From Kiritimatiellia bacterium (lineage in GTDB: Bacteria > Verrucomicrobiota > Kiritimatiellia > RFP12 > UBA1067), in NCBI GenBank assembly GCA_027858965.1, contig JAQIBS010000025.1:1-64000 (forward strand): DNA of 64,000 nt, read 5' to 3'. The position numbers were made by a program, and so were the translations under genes. Under the pieces are notes generated by a model. The model had not been told where the DNA came from. It searched no databases and saw only the letters and a program-made list of their open reading frames with translations. Within the stretch, counting starts at the first letter, position 1. Every line of letters starts with the position of its first letter. This document shows, piece by piece, positions 10,287 to 19,400 of the stretch.

Positions 10287-12520
10287 TATTTTTGTTCCTT
10301 TGGATGTGCGCCTGTAGTATCAGTAGAACCGGTATAACCAGGACCGCCACCTGCCACATAACCATCGCTGCGGCCAGTGGAATCGCGGCTGACCCAGAAT
10401 GCATACAACGAGCCGCGACGTAAGCTAAAACGGAATCTTACAGGCTTTCCAATGAGTTCGGTCAGATTGTCAGTTTTGCTCCATACAACAGGAACGATTG
10501 TGCTGTCCGTCGATACCGGAGTGCAGTTGCCACGGCTGAAAGGTTCGATCACGCGATTCTTTTCATCCAGGATTTCGACTTTTAATTCACCTTGAGGACA
10601 ATCGACGTTAACAAACAGACGCTTGCCGGAAAAAATCACGGGGCGTGTGGTAATCACTCCCATTGAGGCTCCCGCATTCAGCGAAGCGAATCCATCACGC
10701 CGCAGGACGGAAATACCAATTGCATTGGGATCATACATGCTGTGCCCGTTAACCGAACCGTCAGGACGGATCGCTCCATCCATATCGCCACAGCATCCGG
10801 AGTGGTAAAAGTAGAGTTTGTCACCCACAACGGCACAGATGTTGCCTCCCCCCTCTATAAAACCACGATCCCATGTATCTTTTCGGCTGGCAGGAATCTG
10901 CGGACGACGGTCGGGGCGGGAGAAATGAAATCCATCTCGGCTGTAACCAAAGGAGATTTCGTTAAGCTTGGGCAGCCCCATTCGGGCACAGCGACCATTA
11001 TCCGGCCCCCGGTGCAGCTCAAAGAAACCTAGCATTATACTTTCATAGGCCACGGCATCGAAGTTGTAGAGTTGCGTTTTGTGCTTGTATCCAGGCTCCG
11101 GTGCGTCAAGACGGTCGGCTGCCAACCAGGGTGCCGTTTCCGAGGAACTCCATTTAGCACCGGCCAGGAAATCGTCGCACTCCCAATAATTGCGGGAACG
11201 CCCTCGGAAGGATGTGCGGAGACTGTAAACCCATTTTTTGCGAAACGGATTGTAGAACATGGAGCTGCGGTCACCAGTGGGACCGGTCTCTGTTTTGTTA
11301 ATCCAGTGAATGCCGTCAGCTGAAGTGAAGCTGGAAGCGGGTGGTTTACAGCCGGGATGAGTGGAAAAGAGCTTGAAGCGCTGCTGCGGATCATTTGCTT
11401 CCCAGTCGGCAACAATGCCATAGGAGTCCGGTTGAAAACCGAGCGGCAGGGCCTGATTTGAGCCGGGATTAACATCCAGTTCGGGCCGATCCCAATGAAG
11501 ACCGTCCTTGCTGGTTGCCAGGGCGATGGTTCCTTTGAAATAAGCGCCGGCCTGGTACCAGAGATAAAAATTCTGTTTAAGCGGGTTCCACCAAATACAG
11601 GGACGGCAGGTGCCGCCGATAATTCCGCTCTGGCGTTCAAGCGCAGTCTCGCAATGCAGAACCGGGTTACCAGCATATTTTTCCGGCAGATGGTACATGT
11701 GCAGCAGATCCGTGGATTCAATAAGAAACTCATCCACAAAGAGCTGACGACCCACATCAATGCGGATCACTTTAGGCAACGCGCTCAGATAAGGAACCGG
11801 CATTGGTTCATCCGACTTGGTATCGACATCTTGCGGTGGCCACTCCTCAGGTAATACGATACCGTTATAGAGCTGTTCGCCCTCATTTTCCGCCCATGGC
11901 TTTTTAACATAAGCTTTGCCTGTCGCTTGAGCGAAGCCGACCAGAATGCACCATTTTCCGAGTCGGAGTGTCTCTCCTGCTTTTAACTCTTTGCGGTAGA
12001 GGTTGACGCATTCGTGGGCGTTTTTGCCGAAGAGCTGAAACGATTGCGGATCAGTCACCCGTTCGAAACCGGAGGCAGTCAAGCTGGCAGCCAGCGAGGT
12101 AGCTTGAGGGACTTCCGGTGGGGTGAGCGCGGTGATTTTGCCGGGGGTGACGCAGCGCACGCGCATGCCGGCGATGCCTGTTCTGAGGAAGAGCTTTCCT
12201 TTCAAAGAAGGGGGAGCCTCAGCCAATGTGTAAGTCCTGTCGGAAAAAAGGCGTGCGCCAGGCTCGAACACATCACTCTCACAGGTGCCGCCATCGCGCA
12301 GAATAACCTCAAGGGTAGGCGCGGTAGCATAGATAGAAGGAGCACAAAAAAGCGCAAATAGTGTCAACACAAGAATAGTACATCTCTGCCTTGAAATTTT
12401 CGTCCACCGTGTAACGGCGGACATACTAAATAAAGCACAGTATATCCGCCGGTATCCGGTGGATAAGTTCTTCTTTTCTTGCACGGAAGTTGATTGATGC
12501 TCTGCTGCGTTAGATTGCAT
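10286..12520 (-). CDS. Secreted glycosidase-like (five-bladed/BNR-type) hypothetical enzyme, paralogue of the next gene
   Basis: IDVGRQLFVDEFLIESTDL, SADGIHW, RDGFHFSRPDRRP; strong similarity to 12533-14593. Confidence 0.7.
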   Translation of the reverse strand: MQSNAAEHQSTSVQEKKNLSTGYRRIYCALFSMSAVTRWTKISRQRCTILVLTLFALFCAPSIYATAPTLEVILRDGGTCESDVFEPGARLFSDRTYTLAEAPPSLKGKLFLRTGIAGMRVRCVTPGKITALTPPEVPQATSLAASLTASGFERVTDPQSFQLFGKNAHECVNLYRKELKAGETLRLGKWCILVGFAQATGKAYVKKPWAENEGEQLYNGIVLPEEWPPQDVDTKSDEPMPVPYLSALPKVIRIDVGRQLFVDEFLIESTDLLHMYHLPEKYAGNPVLHCETALERQSGIIGGTCRPCIWWNPLKQNFYLWYQAGAYFKGTIALATSKDGLHWDRPELDVNPGSNQALPLGFQPDSYGIVADWEANDPQQRFKLFSTHPGCKPPASSFTSADGIHWINKTETGPTGDRSSMFYNPFRKKWVYSLRTSFRGRSRNYWECDDFLAGAKWSSSETAPWLAADRLDAPEPGYKHKTQLYNFDAVAYESIMLGFFELHRGPDNGRCARMGLPKLNEISFGYSRDGFHFSRPDRRPQIPASRKDTWDRGFIEGGGNICAVVGDKLYFYHSGCCGDMDGAIRPDGSVNGHSMYDPNAIGISVLRRDGFASLNAGASMGVITTRPVIFSGKRLFVNVDCPQGELKVEILDEKNRVIEPFSRGNCTPVSTDSTIVPVVWSKTDNLTELIGKPVRFRFSLRRGSLYAFWVSRDSTGRSDGYVAGGGPGYTGSTDTTGAHPKEQK

Positions 12521-12532
12521 AAAAGATTACTT

Positions 12533-14593
12533 TCATTTGTCGATGATGCCCTTTTGTCCTAAACTGCCTGCAGCAAGATAGCCGCGGCTAGCTCCAGACA
12601 AAGAAGAGCTGATCCAAAAGGAATAAAGATTACCATTTCTGAGATAGAAGCGAAAGTGTACAGGTTTATCTGCAGAACAGGCATCGGCACCTGTCCATGT
12701 CAGACGGTAACAGGTTTTATCATCTGTAAAGGGCATACAATTTTCACGAGTGTAAGGACGAATGACATTGCCATCCGTATCCAGGATTTCGGCACGGAGT
12801 TCACCCTGCGGACAGTCAGCGTTGACAAACAGATACTTACCGGTAAAGGAGAGGGGACGAGTGGTGAGTGTGCCTTCTATTGCTAGGGCATCCATGGAGG
12901 CAAATCCGTCGCGACGTAAAATTCCGTAACCGACACTTGCGCCCATGTACATCCCGCGTCGGCCATCCGGCGTTACCCCGGAAAAGGCACAGTAAGGAAA
13001 GAGCAGGCGGTCGCCATCTATCAGGCAAACCCCACCGGTGCTATGAAGATACGCGCGATCCCATGTTCCCGCCTTGCGGGAGGCGGGGATGAAAGCGCGG
13101 CGGTCGGGACGCTGCCAGTGAAAGCCGTCGCGACTGAAGCCCAGCTTGAGTTCCGTGATCTTTGGAACCTTCTCTTTGGAGCAGATCTGGTTGGGCGGTC
13201 CGAGATGCACATAGAATATACCAAGCATCAGACTCTCGTAAGCAACGGCGTTGAGGCTGTAGAGCTGAGGTGCGCAGCCGGCAACCGGGTCAGGTTCATC
13301 CAGCCGATCGGCATTGCACCAGTAGACAGCGCGATCAAAAGCGTTTGATGAAAGAAAGCTCGAACTTTCGGCGTAATAACGGCTGCGACCGCGAGGGCCG
13401 CCGCGTTTGACGCTATAGACCCAGAGGTGTCGGAAAGGATTGTAGAAAAAGGAGCAGTAGTCGCCAGCATGCCCAGCCGGTACGGGCTGCGACCAGCTCT
13501 GTCCATTGGCGGAGGTGGCGAGCCAGTGCGGATCTTTGACATCGCGCTGAGTCAGGAATTTGATACGCTCGCTGGCATTGGTGGTGAGCGTATCAAGCCA
13601 GAGACAGTTGTCGCCGCCTGCATGAGTTCCGCGAGTGCGTCCGCCATGTGGAAGAAGCAGATTTCCTTCAGCGGGAAGACCGAGCTCGGGGCGTTGCCAA
13701 TGAAAGCCATCAGCGCTGGTAGCGTAAGCGAGTGCTCCATCCAGTTCACCTGCGCTGTACCACATCTTGACTAGCTTTTCGATTGGGTCATAAAACACGC
13801 CTCCATGACCGAGGTAGCAGACGGCTTGTTTCAATTCAACCGGGGTCTCAGGTTTGAACACGGGATTGCCTTCATATTTTTTCGCCGTGTAAAAAGTGCG
13901 CTTTAAATCTGTTTTTTCGATCAGGAAATCATCTACAAAGAGCTGACGGCCGGTGTCGATGGGGAGAATAGAAGGCGGGGCTTCAAGGTAGGGAACTTCC
14001 ATCGGTTCATCTGATCCGGGATTGCCATCACGCGGTGGCCAGATACGCGGCAGACAAATGCCGTTGGGGAGAGTTTCGCCATCGTTTTCGCTCCAGTTGC
14101 GGCTGTGTGACGGAGCTGCAATACTCAGTTCACCCTGTGCAAGCAGGACCACCCATTTGCGGGTGGATAGTGGTTCGTCTTTCTGCAGGTTTTTACGAAA
14201 AACAATAGCGCGGTCTTCAGGAGCTCTGCCAAAGAGCTGAAAGGGTTCAATTGCGCACTGTTTAAAACCACGTGCACGCAGTTCAGCCGCCAGGCTGTTA
14301 TGAGGATGTGATGCGGGAGTGATGGCGTAAAGGGCACCGGGTCGCGTACAGGTCAGCGTCTGTCCAGCTTCAATAGTGGTGCGGATAAATCGAGCCCCCT
14401 TCAGTTCAGTGGGCACATGCAGGATAGTGAAGTCGCGATTACGGAACAATTTAGTGCCGGAAACGAAGGGCTCAACAGAGCCATTTAAAACCTCAAGAGC
14501 AGGCGCATCCGCATGGCAGATGGAGGCGAAAAACAGGGATGAAAGAAGCAGAACAGTTCTTCGTATTATTTCGTAAGGAAGAGAAACAGACAT
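12533..14593 (-). CDS. Secreted glycosidase-like hypothetical enzyme, paralogue of 10286-12520
   Basis: IDTGRQLFVDDFLIEKTDL, TSADGFHWQRPELG, FSRDGFHWQRPDRRAFIPASRK; likely start MSVSLPYE at 14593. Confidence 0.7.
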   Translation of the reverse strand: MSVSLPYEIIRRTVLLLSSLFFASICHADAPALEVLNGSVEPFVSGTKLFRNRDFTILHVPTELKGARFIRTTIEAGQTLTCTRPGALYAITPASHPHNSLAAELRARGFKQCAIEPFQLFGRAPEDRAIVFRKNLQKDEPLSTRKWVVLLAQGELSIAAPSHSRNWSENDGETLPNGICLPRIWPPRDGNPGSDEPMEVPYLEAPPSILPIDTGRQLFVDDFLIEKTDLKRTFYTAKKYEGNPVFKPETPVELKQAVCYLGHGGVFYDPIEKLVKMWYSAGELDGALAYATSADGFHWQRPELGLPAEGNLLLPHGGRTRGTHAGGDNCLWLDTLTTNASERIKFLTQRDVKDPHWLATSANGQSWSQPVPAGHAGDYCSFFYNPFRHLWVYSVKRGGPRGRSRYYAESSSFLSSNAFDRAVYWCNADRLDEPDPVAGCAPQLYSLNAVAYESLMLGIFYVHLGPPNQICSKEKVPKITELKLGFSRDGFHWQRPDRRAFIPASRKAGTWDRAYLHSTGGVCLIDGDRLLFPYCAFSGVTPDGRRGMYMGASVGYGILRRDGFASMDALAIEGTLTTRPLSFTGKYLFVNADCPQGELRAEILDTDGNVIRPYTRENCMPFTDDKTCYRLTWTGADACSADKPVHFRFYLRNGNLYSFWISSSLSGASRGYLAAGSLGQKGIIDK

Positions 14594-14613
14594 ATAAAAA
14601 CCAGATTGAAAAA

Positions 14614-16323
14614 TTAAAAGGCCAAAACACCCCAACGGCCGAAACGGACAGTTTCGCCGGGTTTGAGTATTTTCTGATAGACCGAGCAGGTCTCCTGAGG
14701 GCGTGCAGCCCCTCTAACAAGAGTGATCACGAATTCAGGAACAGCGGCTTTGACAAAGCCTTGGGCAGTCAACTCTGCTTCAGGGTTGTCGTTAGGATTG
14801 CGTTGCGGTGTGGCGCAGAGCACATAAACAACGCCGGCTTTGCTACAGACTGCATCCGTTGTCTCCAGTTCCGAAAATATATATCTTTTACCGGTGAGCG
14901 GTGTGGGCAATTCGTAGAAGGTATAGGTGCGGTTGCTGTAGATACTGGCATTCTTCTTAAGTTTCCTCACCTCACCACCGGGTGTTTCAAGTTCCGCCTG
15001 CGGTCCAGTGAACAACGCTTGCTCGCTGGCATTAGCTTTGCGTTTGACTGCCTCAGCTCGGGCTTCCCTCTTAAGCGGACGGCTGATCAGCATGCGGAGT
15101 TTCGATTTCGGGCCGATAAGTTTTTTTGCCAGGATATCCTCTTCGGTGAAACGCGCCATCAGGATTTCACCATCGCTGGCGCGGTTGTGGTCGTAGGAGA
15201 TATAGAGGGTGCCGTCGGGTGCCTGAAAACCATCGGGATAAGAGACTCCCTTGCGCTCATCCAGCATCAGACCTCCAATCCAGCTCTGGCCCTCGTCTTC
15301 AGAGAGCCAGGCTGTCAGCAGGGAACGCCCTTCATGAGTATCGATGGTCCTGCCATGTTTGATCAGCAGAATACGACCGGACGCGAGCCGCCGGATATAA
15401 AAGCGGGCTACCGGCTGTTTAATATTTGCGGGAGCTGAAGGTTCTGACCAGGTTTTGCCATTATCAGAGGAGAAGCTTTGCATAATTCCTTTGCCAGTGC
15501 GGGCAAGCATCCAGATACGACCGTCCTTGAGTTCCACAAACATGTGTTCATCCCAGTTAGGATTTGGAAAACGCACACAGGCACGTCGGCTCCAGCTTTT
15601 GCCCTTGTCGGAGGAAACAAAGACGTTTGCGCCACGCAGCGGTTCCAACCCCTGATGGATTGTTTTGAACTCACGGCCCGCATTCGGAAAATTCGGAAAT
15701 TCAAGAGGAAGCAGCCACTCGCCATTGGAGAGTTCCGTAGGTTTGTTGAGCACATACCCATGCCAGATGCGACGGGGTGCCGACCACACCGGTGTTTCAA
15801 CATCAGGGTTGTTGCAGACCGTTTCCCACGTGCCTGCCCGTCCGTCATAGTTATACATCGACTGACTGAAAAACAAGTGAAGAGCACCATCCGGAGCGGT
15901 CCAGAAGTTGCCCACAAGCGTACTGCGCGGAATCAGGATACGGTCCGGGGCATGGGCATTGATTACCAGACATGGTTTGCTCCAGGTTTCGCCGTCGTCA
16001 TCGCTGCGATTAACAACAAAAAAGGCCTTGGGCCCATCCTCACCGGCAACCCAACAGGCCCAGAGACGACCGCCCGGAGAGCGTTCAATTCCAATGGTCA
16101 TACCATAGTCAAGCTGATCATAATCATACTTGGGCAGCGGATTTGTATTGATAACCGGAGGGATCAGGGCGAGATCAGCTACATGTTTCATGGTATCCTG
16201 TTCATAAGCACGAACTTCTTCCGGCGACATAGCCGCAAAGCGTTCCTCAGGAGCGGAGGCAAGAACAGTGAACAGTGAAAAATGAACTGCGAAACACAAA
16301 ATATGATTGATGCGTAGTTTCAA
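14614..16323 (-). CDS. Sialidase/BNR-repeat exo-enzyme with C-terminal module shared with the two downstream genes
   Basis: RSDDDGETWSKP, SSDKGKSWSRR, SSDNGKTWSEP Asp-box repeats; C-terminal SNRTYTFYELPTPLTGKRYI... Confidence 0.85.
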   Translation of the reverse strand: MKLRINHILCFAVHFSLFTVLASAPEERFAAMSPEEVRAYEQDTMKHVADLALIPPVINTNPLPKYDYDQLDYGMTIGIERSPGGRLWACWVAGEDGPKAFFVVNRSDDDGETWSKPCLVINAHAPDRILIPRSTLVGNFWTAPDGALHLFFSQSMYNYDGRAGTWETVCNNPDVETPVWSAPRRIWHGYVLNKPTELSNGEWLLPLEFPNFPNAGREFKTIHQGLEPLRGANVFVSSDKGKSWSRRACVRFPNPNWDEHMFVELKDGRIWMLARTGKGIMQSFSSDNGKTWSEPSAPANIKQPVARFYIRRLASGRILLIKHGRTIDTHEGRSLLTAWLSEDEGQSWIGGLMLDERKGVSYPDGFQAPDGTLYISYDHNRASDGEILMARFTEEDILAKKLIGPKSKLRMLISRPLKREARAEAVKRKANASEQALFTGPQAELETPGGEVRKLKKNASIYSNRTYTFYELPTPLTGKRYIFSELETTDAVCSKAGVVYVLCATPQRNPNDNPEAELTAQGFVKAAVPEFVITLVRGAARPQETCSVYQKILKPGETVRFGRWGVLAF

Positions 16324-16350
16324 TGGGCAACCTTTCTTTTAAGTTATTTG

Positions 16351-16393
16351 AGAGCATCGGAGTCATCGATATTCTCGATAATTCCGATGCTCT
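16351..16393 (-). terminator. Long hairpin at the 3' end of the LamG gene (AGAGCATCGGA/TCCGATGCTCT)
   Basis: 11-bp perfect stem with inner ATCGA/TCGAT stem, just downstream of the 16401 stop; lacks a strong T-tract. Confidence 0.5.
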
Positions 16394-16400
16394 TGAAAAA

Positions 16401-19400
16401 TCAACGTAGCAAAATAAGCATGCCGCTGTAACTGATGTCTATCGTGACCAGTCCATCCTCAGCGGCGACAATGGTGGCGTAGGCTTTGCCCACAGGCAAG
16501 CCTGTGCCCACTGCCTTCCACCCGATGAATGATCCGGAGAACACGTCGTAGGACATGACAGTGGCGTGGAACGGTATGGAGATCGGGGCTTCCTCCGTGC
16601 GACCGAGGTCGACGAAACCCGCGCCTTCCGACGCAAGTGTACCGGTCACGGTTACGAAATCATTCGTTACCTCTCCCAGCGCGTTGGTGGTCCAGTCGCA
16701 GGCAAAGGTAGAGTCGCCGACCAGACTCAAATTCTCGACAATCATTGTTGCGCCGGCGGGAGCGCCGTTAGTGCCTGCATCGAGCGTACTAGTGACGGCG
16801 ATAACACCGTTAGTGAGAGTGCCGTTACCGCGCAGGTCGCCGACCGTAGCACGCAAGCTCGTGGCATCGAAGAATGCATCAGTCGCGACAGACAAATCGT
16901 TCGTGGAGAGCACCGGGGCACTCAGCAAGCCGCCCTGGACATCGATCGGACCTGTGAAGGTGTTGGCTCCGGTCAGGGTGAGTGTATTGTCCCCCTGTTT
17001 CACCAGGCCCCCGTCCGATGCACCGCCAAGCAGAGGATCATGCGTCAGCTTCTGCGCGATGGTGTAGGAGGCGAGAGAGGTGTCAATGACTGCTCCGTTG
17101 GTGGAAACGACAGCGCTGAGAAAATTGTCCGCCATCGTCTGCCCTGCAAGGCGGGGCTGAAATGTGCCGCCATTGAAGGTGAGATATTCACTGCCGCTGC
17201 TGGCAGTGATATTGCGGACGCGCAGGGTGCCGCCATGAAGGTTGACGCGGGACGTGCTGCCGGCATTGCCCATCTTGAGATCCGCGTAATCTTCAACCAG
17301 ACCACCGTAGAGGTTGAGCATGTTGTCGCCACCCCGGTTACTCCCCATGCCTATGCTTGAAGAGGTATGAATAAGGGCGCCGCTGGTGACATTGATAGTG
17401 GCAAGCATGTCGCTCCCCGGTTGGTCACCGAAACGGAAGCCGCCGGTGACGGTCAGTGTACCGCCGGCAATGTTCAGAACTGCGTGGCTGTTCGGATAGG
17501 CGGAACCGAAGTAGTTGTAGCCAAAGGAAATAATTATGCCGGCTGCAGTAACCGTGCCGCCGGAAACAGTGATGGTGGGCTCCAATGGAGTCGGCGCCGT
17601 AAGTGTCGTGCCGTTGTAATACCCGATATCAAGGTAGCTCTTGAAAATGGAGTGACCATCAATAAACTCAAGTTCGCCGGTCGTCTCCTGCCCCGCCTCA
17701 CTGGTGGTGTAGGATCCGACTGTTACCTCCTTGTTGAAGATGTTGGTTTGACCGGGAGCACCCAGGATAAATTTGCCCTGGGCAACGGTGAGACAGCCGA
17801 ACCCGTTGACAGGTGCGTCGCCGTTGGCGGGATACGCAGCCTGCGTGCCCATGGAACTGCTTTGATCGGCACCGATGATGGAAGATGCGTGTTCATGGGT
17901 GTACCGCAGCGTGCCGGGTCCGGTTTTAATGATCGCCCCGCCGGTGTTGTTTATCAGACCCGAGACTGTGAGATCGTTGTCGATGCGCAGAAGGGCGGCT
18001 TTGCCGCTGCCGGGATTGACTGTGAATCCGCGGTTGATGGCGGTCGAGGGGCCTGTGTAATGAAACGTCCCGCCAGCGAGATTAAGGTTGACGGTATCCG
18101 ACGAGGATTGTCCAATGGAACTGGCCGCGTCGCCGTCGGCCAATGCGGGCACGGACAGAGTGCCACCTTTCACGGTGGTGATGCCGGTATACGTGTTGGC
18201 TGCACCCAGTGTCAGTGTACTGGAGCCCGTCTTTGTGAGGCCTCCCTCTCCGGAAAGTATACCGGTCAGCCCAGCAGAAGCATCGGTAGCGGGCGTAACG
18301 GTGACGGCGCGCATCAGGGCGACAGGCGGCGTGATGACGAGTGATCCCTCCAGATCGAGCGTGTCCACATCGATTTCCAGCGCATTGACTTGCGGTGCGG
18401 CATTCAGGGCAAGAGAGCCATCTCCCTGAGCAGTCAGAGTTCCGCTGCCACTGAACGCTCCAAGATTCAGGTCGGCTGTTAAACCAAGGTTAAGCAGAGT
18501 GTCACCTGATGCAGTGAGCGGGGCCGTAATGGAATGAGTTCCACTCTCAACGTTAACTTCTGTCGGCTCTGCCCCGTTATCCAGCGTCAAACCGCTGCCG
18601 CCGAGAGTATAGGATTCAGTATTATTAATATAAATTTCGCCCACGGTTTCATCTGCTGTTGTTACCGTGACGGGAGCACTGCTAACAGCATCATCAAAAC
18701 GCACCTGACTGCCTGCCGCATCAGCGGGGGCAACGGTCCAGTTTCCGGATGTCGCCCAGGCGCCGCCCGCATCGACATTCCACACAGAAGCACCGGACAT
18801 TGCGGAGGCGATGGTTATCGTGACACTGCCGCTGGCAGCAGCGAAAGTATAGGATTTACCAAAGACCGGATTAGCAACGGTCATTCCGCTGACTACCGGA
18901 TCTGAACCAGTATAGGTGAGAACAGCATAGGTGCCGTTTTTAGTAAAGGGGCTGTCGCTGTTATCCACTACCAGATTCATCTTACCACTTCCCAGAACAG
19001 GCGTGCCTGCGATGGAAAGCTTGTCGTTGGCTGAACCGTCTATGGCAAAGTCGAGGGTGACCATACCATTGCCTGCGAGAGTCAGAGCACCGGCGGAAAG
19101 AGTAGTACCGACAGTGCTGCCGATTGAGAGCTTAGCTCCGGTAGCCACTGTGAGGACATTGTCGTCTGGAAGTGCGCCAGTCACGAGCAGCGTACCGTTG
19201 GAGACAAGAGTAGGCCCGGTGTAGGTTGACGCAGTGCTGCTGAAGACCAGAGTGTTGGTGCCGAGCTTGATAAGACCGCCATCGTTCGCTCCTCCAAGGG
19301 TAGTATCATGCAGAAGGTCCTGAGCAATCGTATAGGATGCGAGGGAGGTGTCAATGACGGCACCGTTCGTGGAGACAACGGCACTGAGAAGGTTGTCCTC

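Noticed and set aside
11035-11760. 241-aa minus-strand ORF
   Set aside because: Alternative frame inside 10286-12520; translation resembles an out-of-frame product (Ser/Arg/Pro-rich, no domain).
10286-14593. The two adjacent paralogues as one gene split by frameshift
   Set aside because: Each has its own signal-like N-terminus, shared module and complete C-terminus; they are tandem paralogues.
14539-16278. Plus-strand ORFs of 299 and 266 aa opposite the sialidase-like gene
   Set aside because: Antisense to a clear Asp-box sialidase; translations are low in recognisable domains.
16566-18344. Long plus-strand ORFs (264 and 325 aa) opposite the LamG gene
   Set aside because: Shadow ORFs antisense to a strongly supported repeat protein with biased codon usage; no domain or RBS support.
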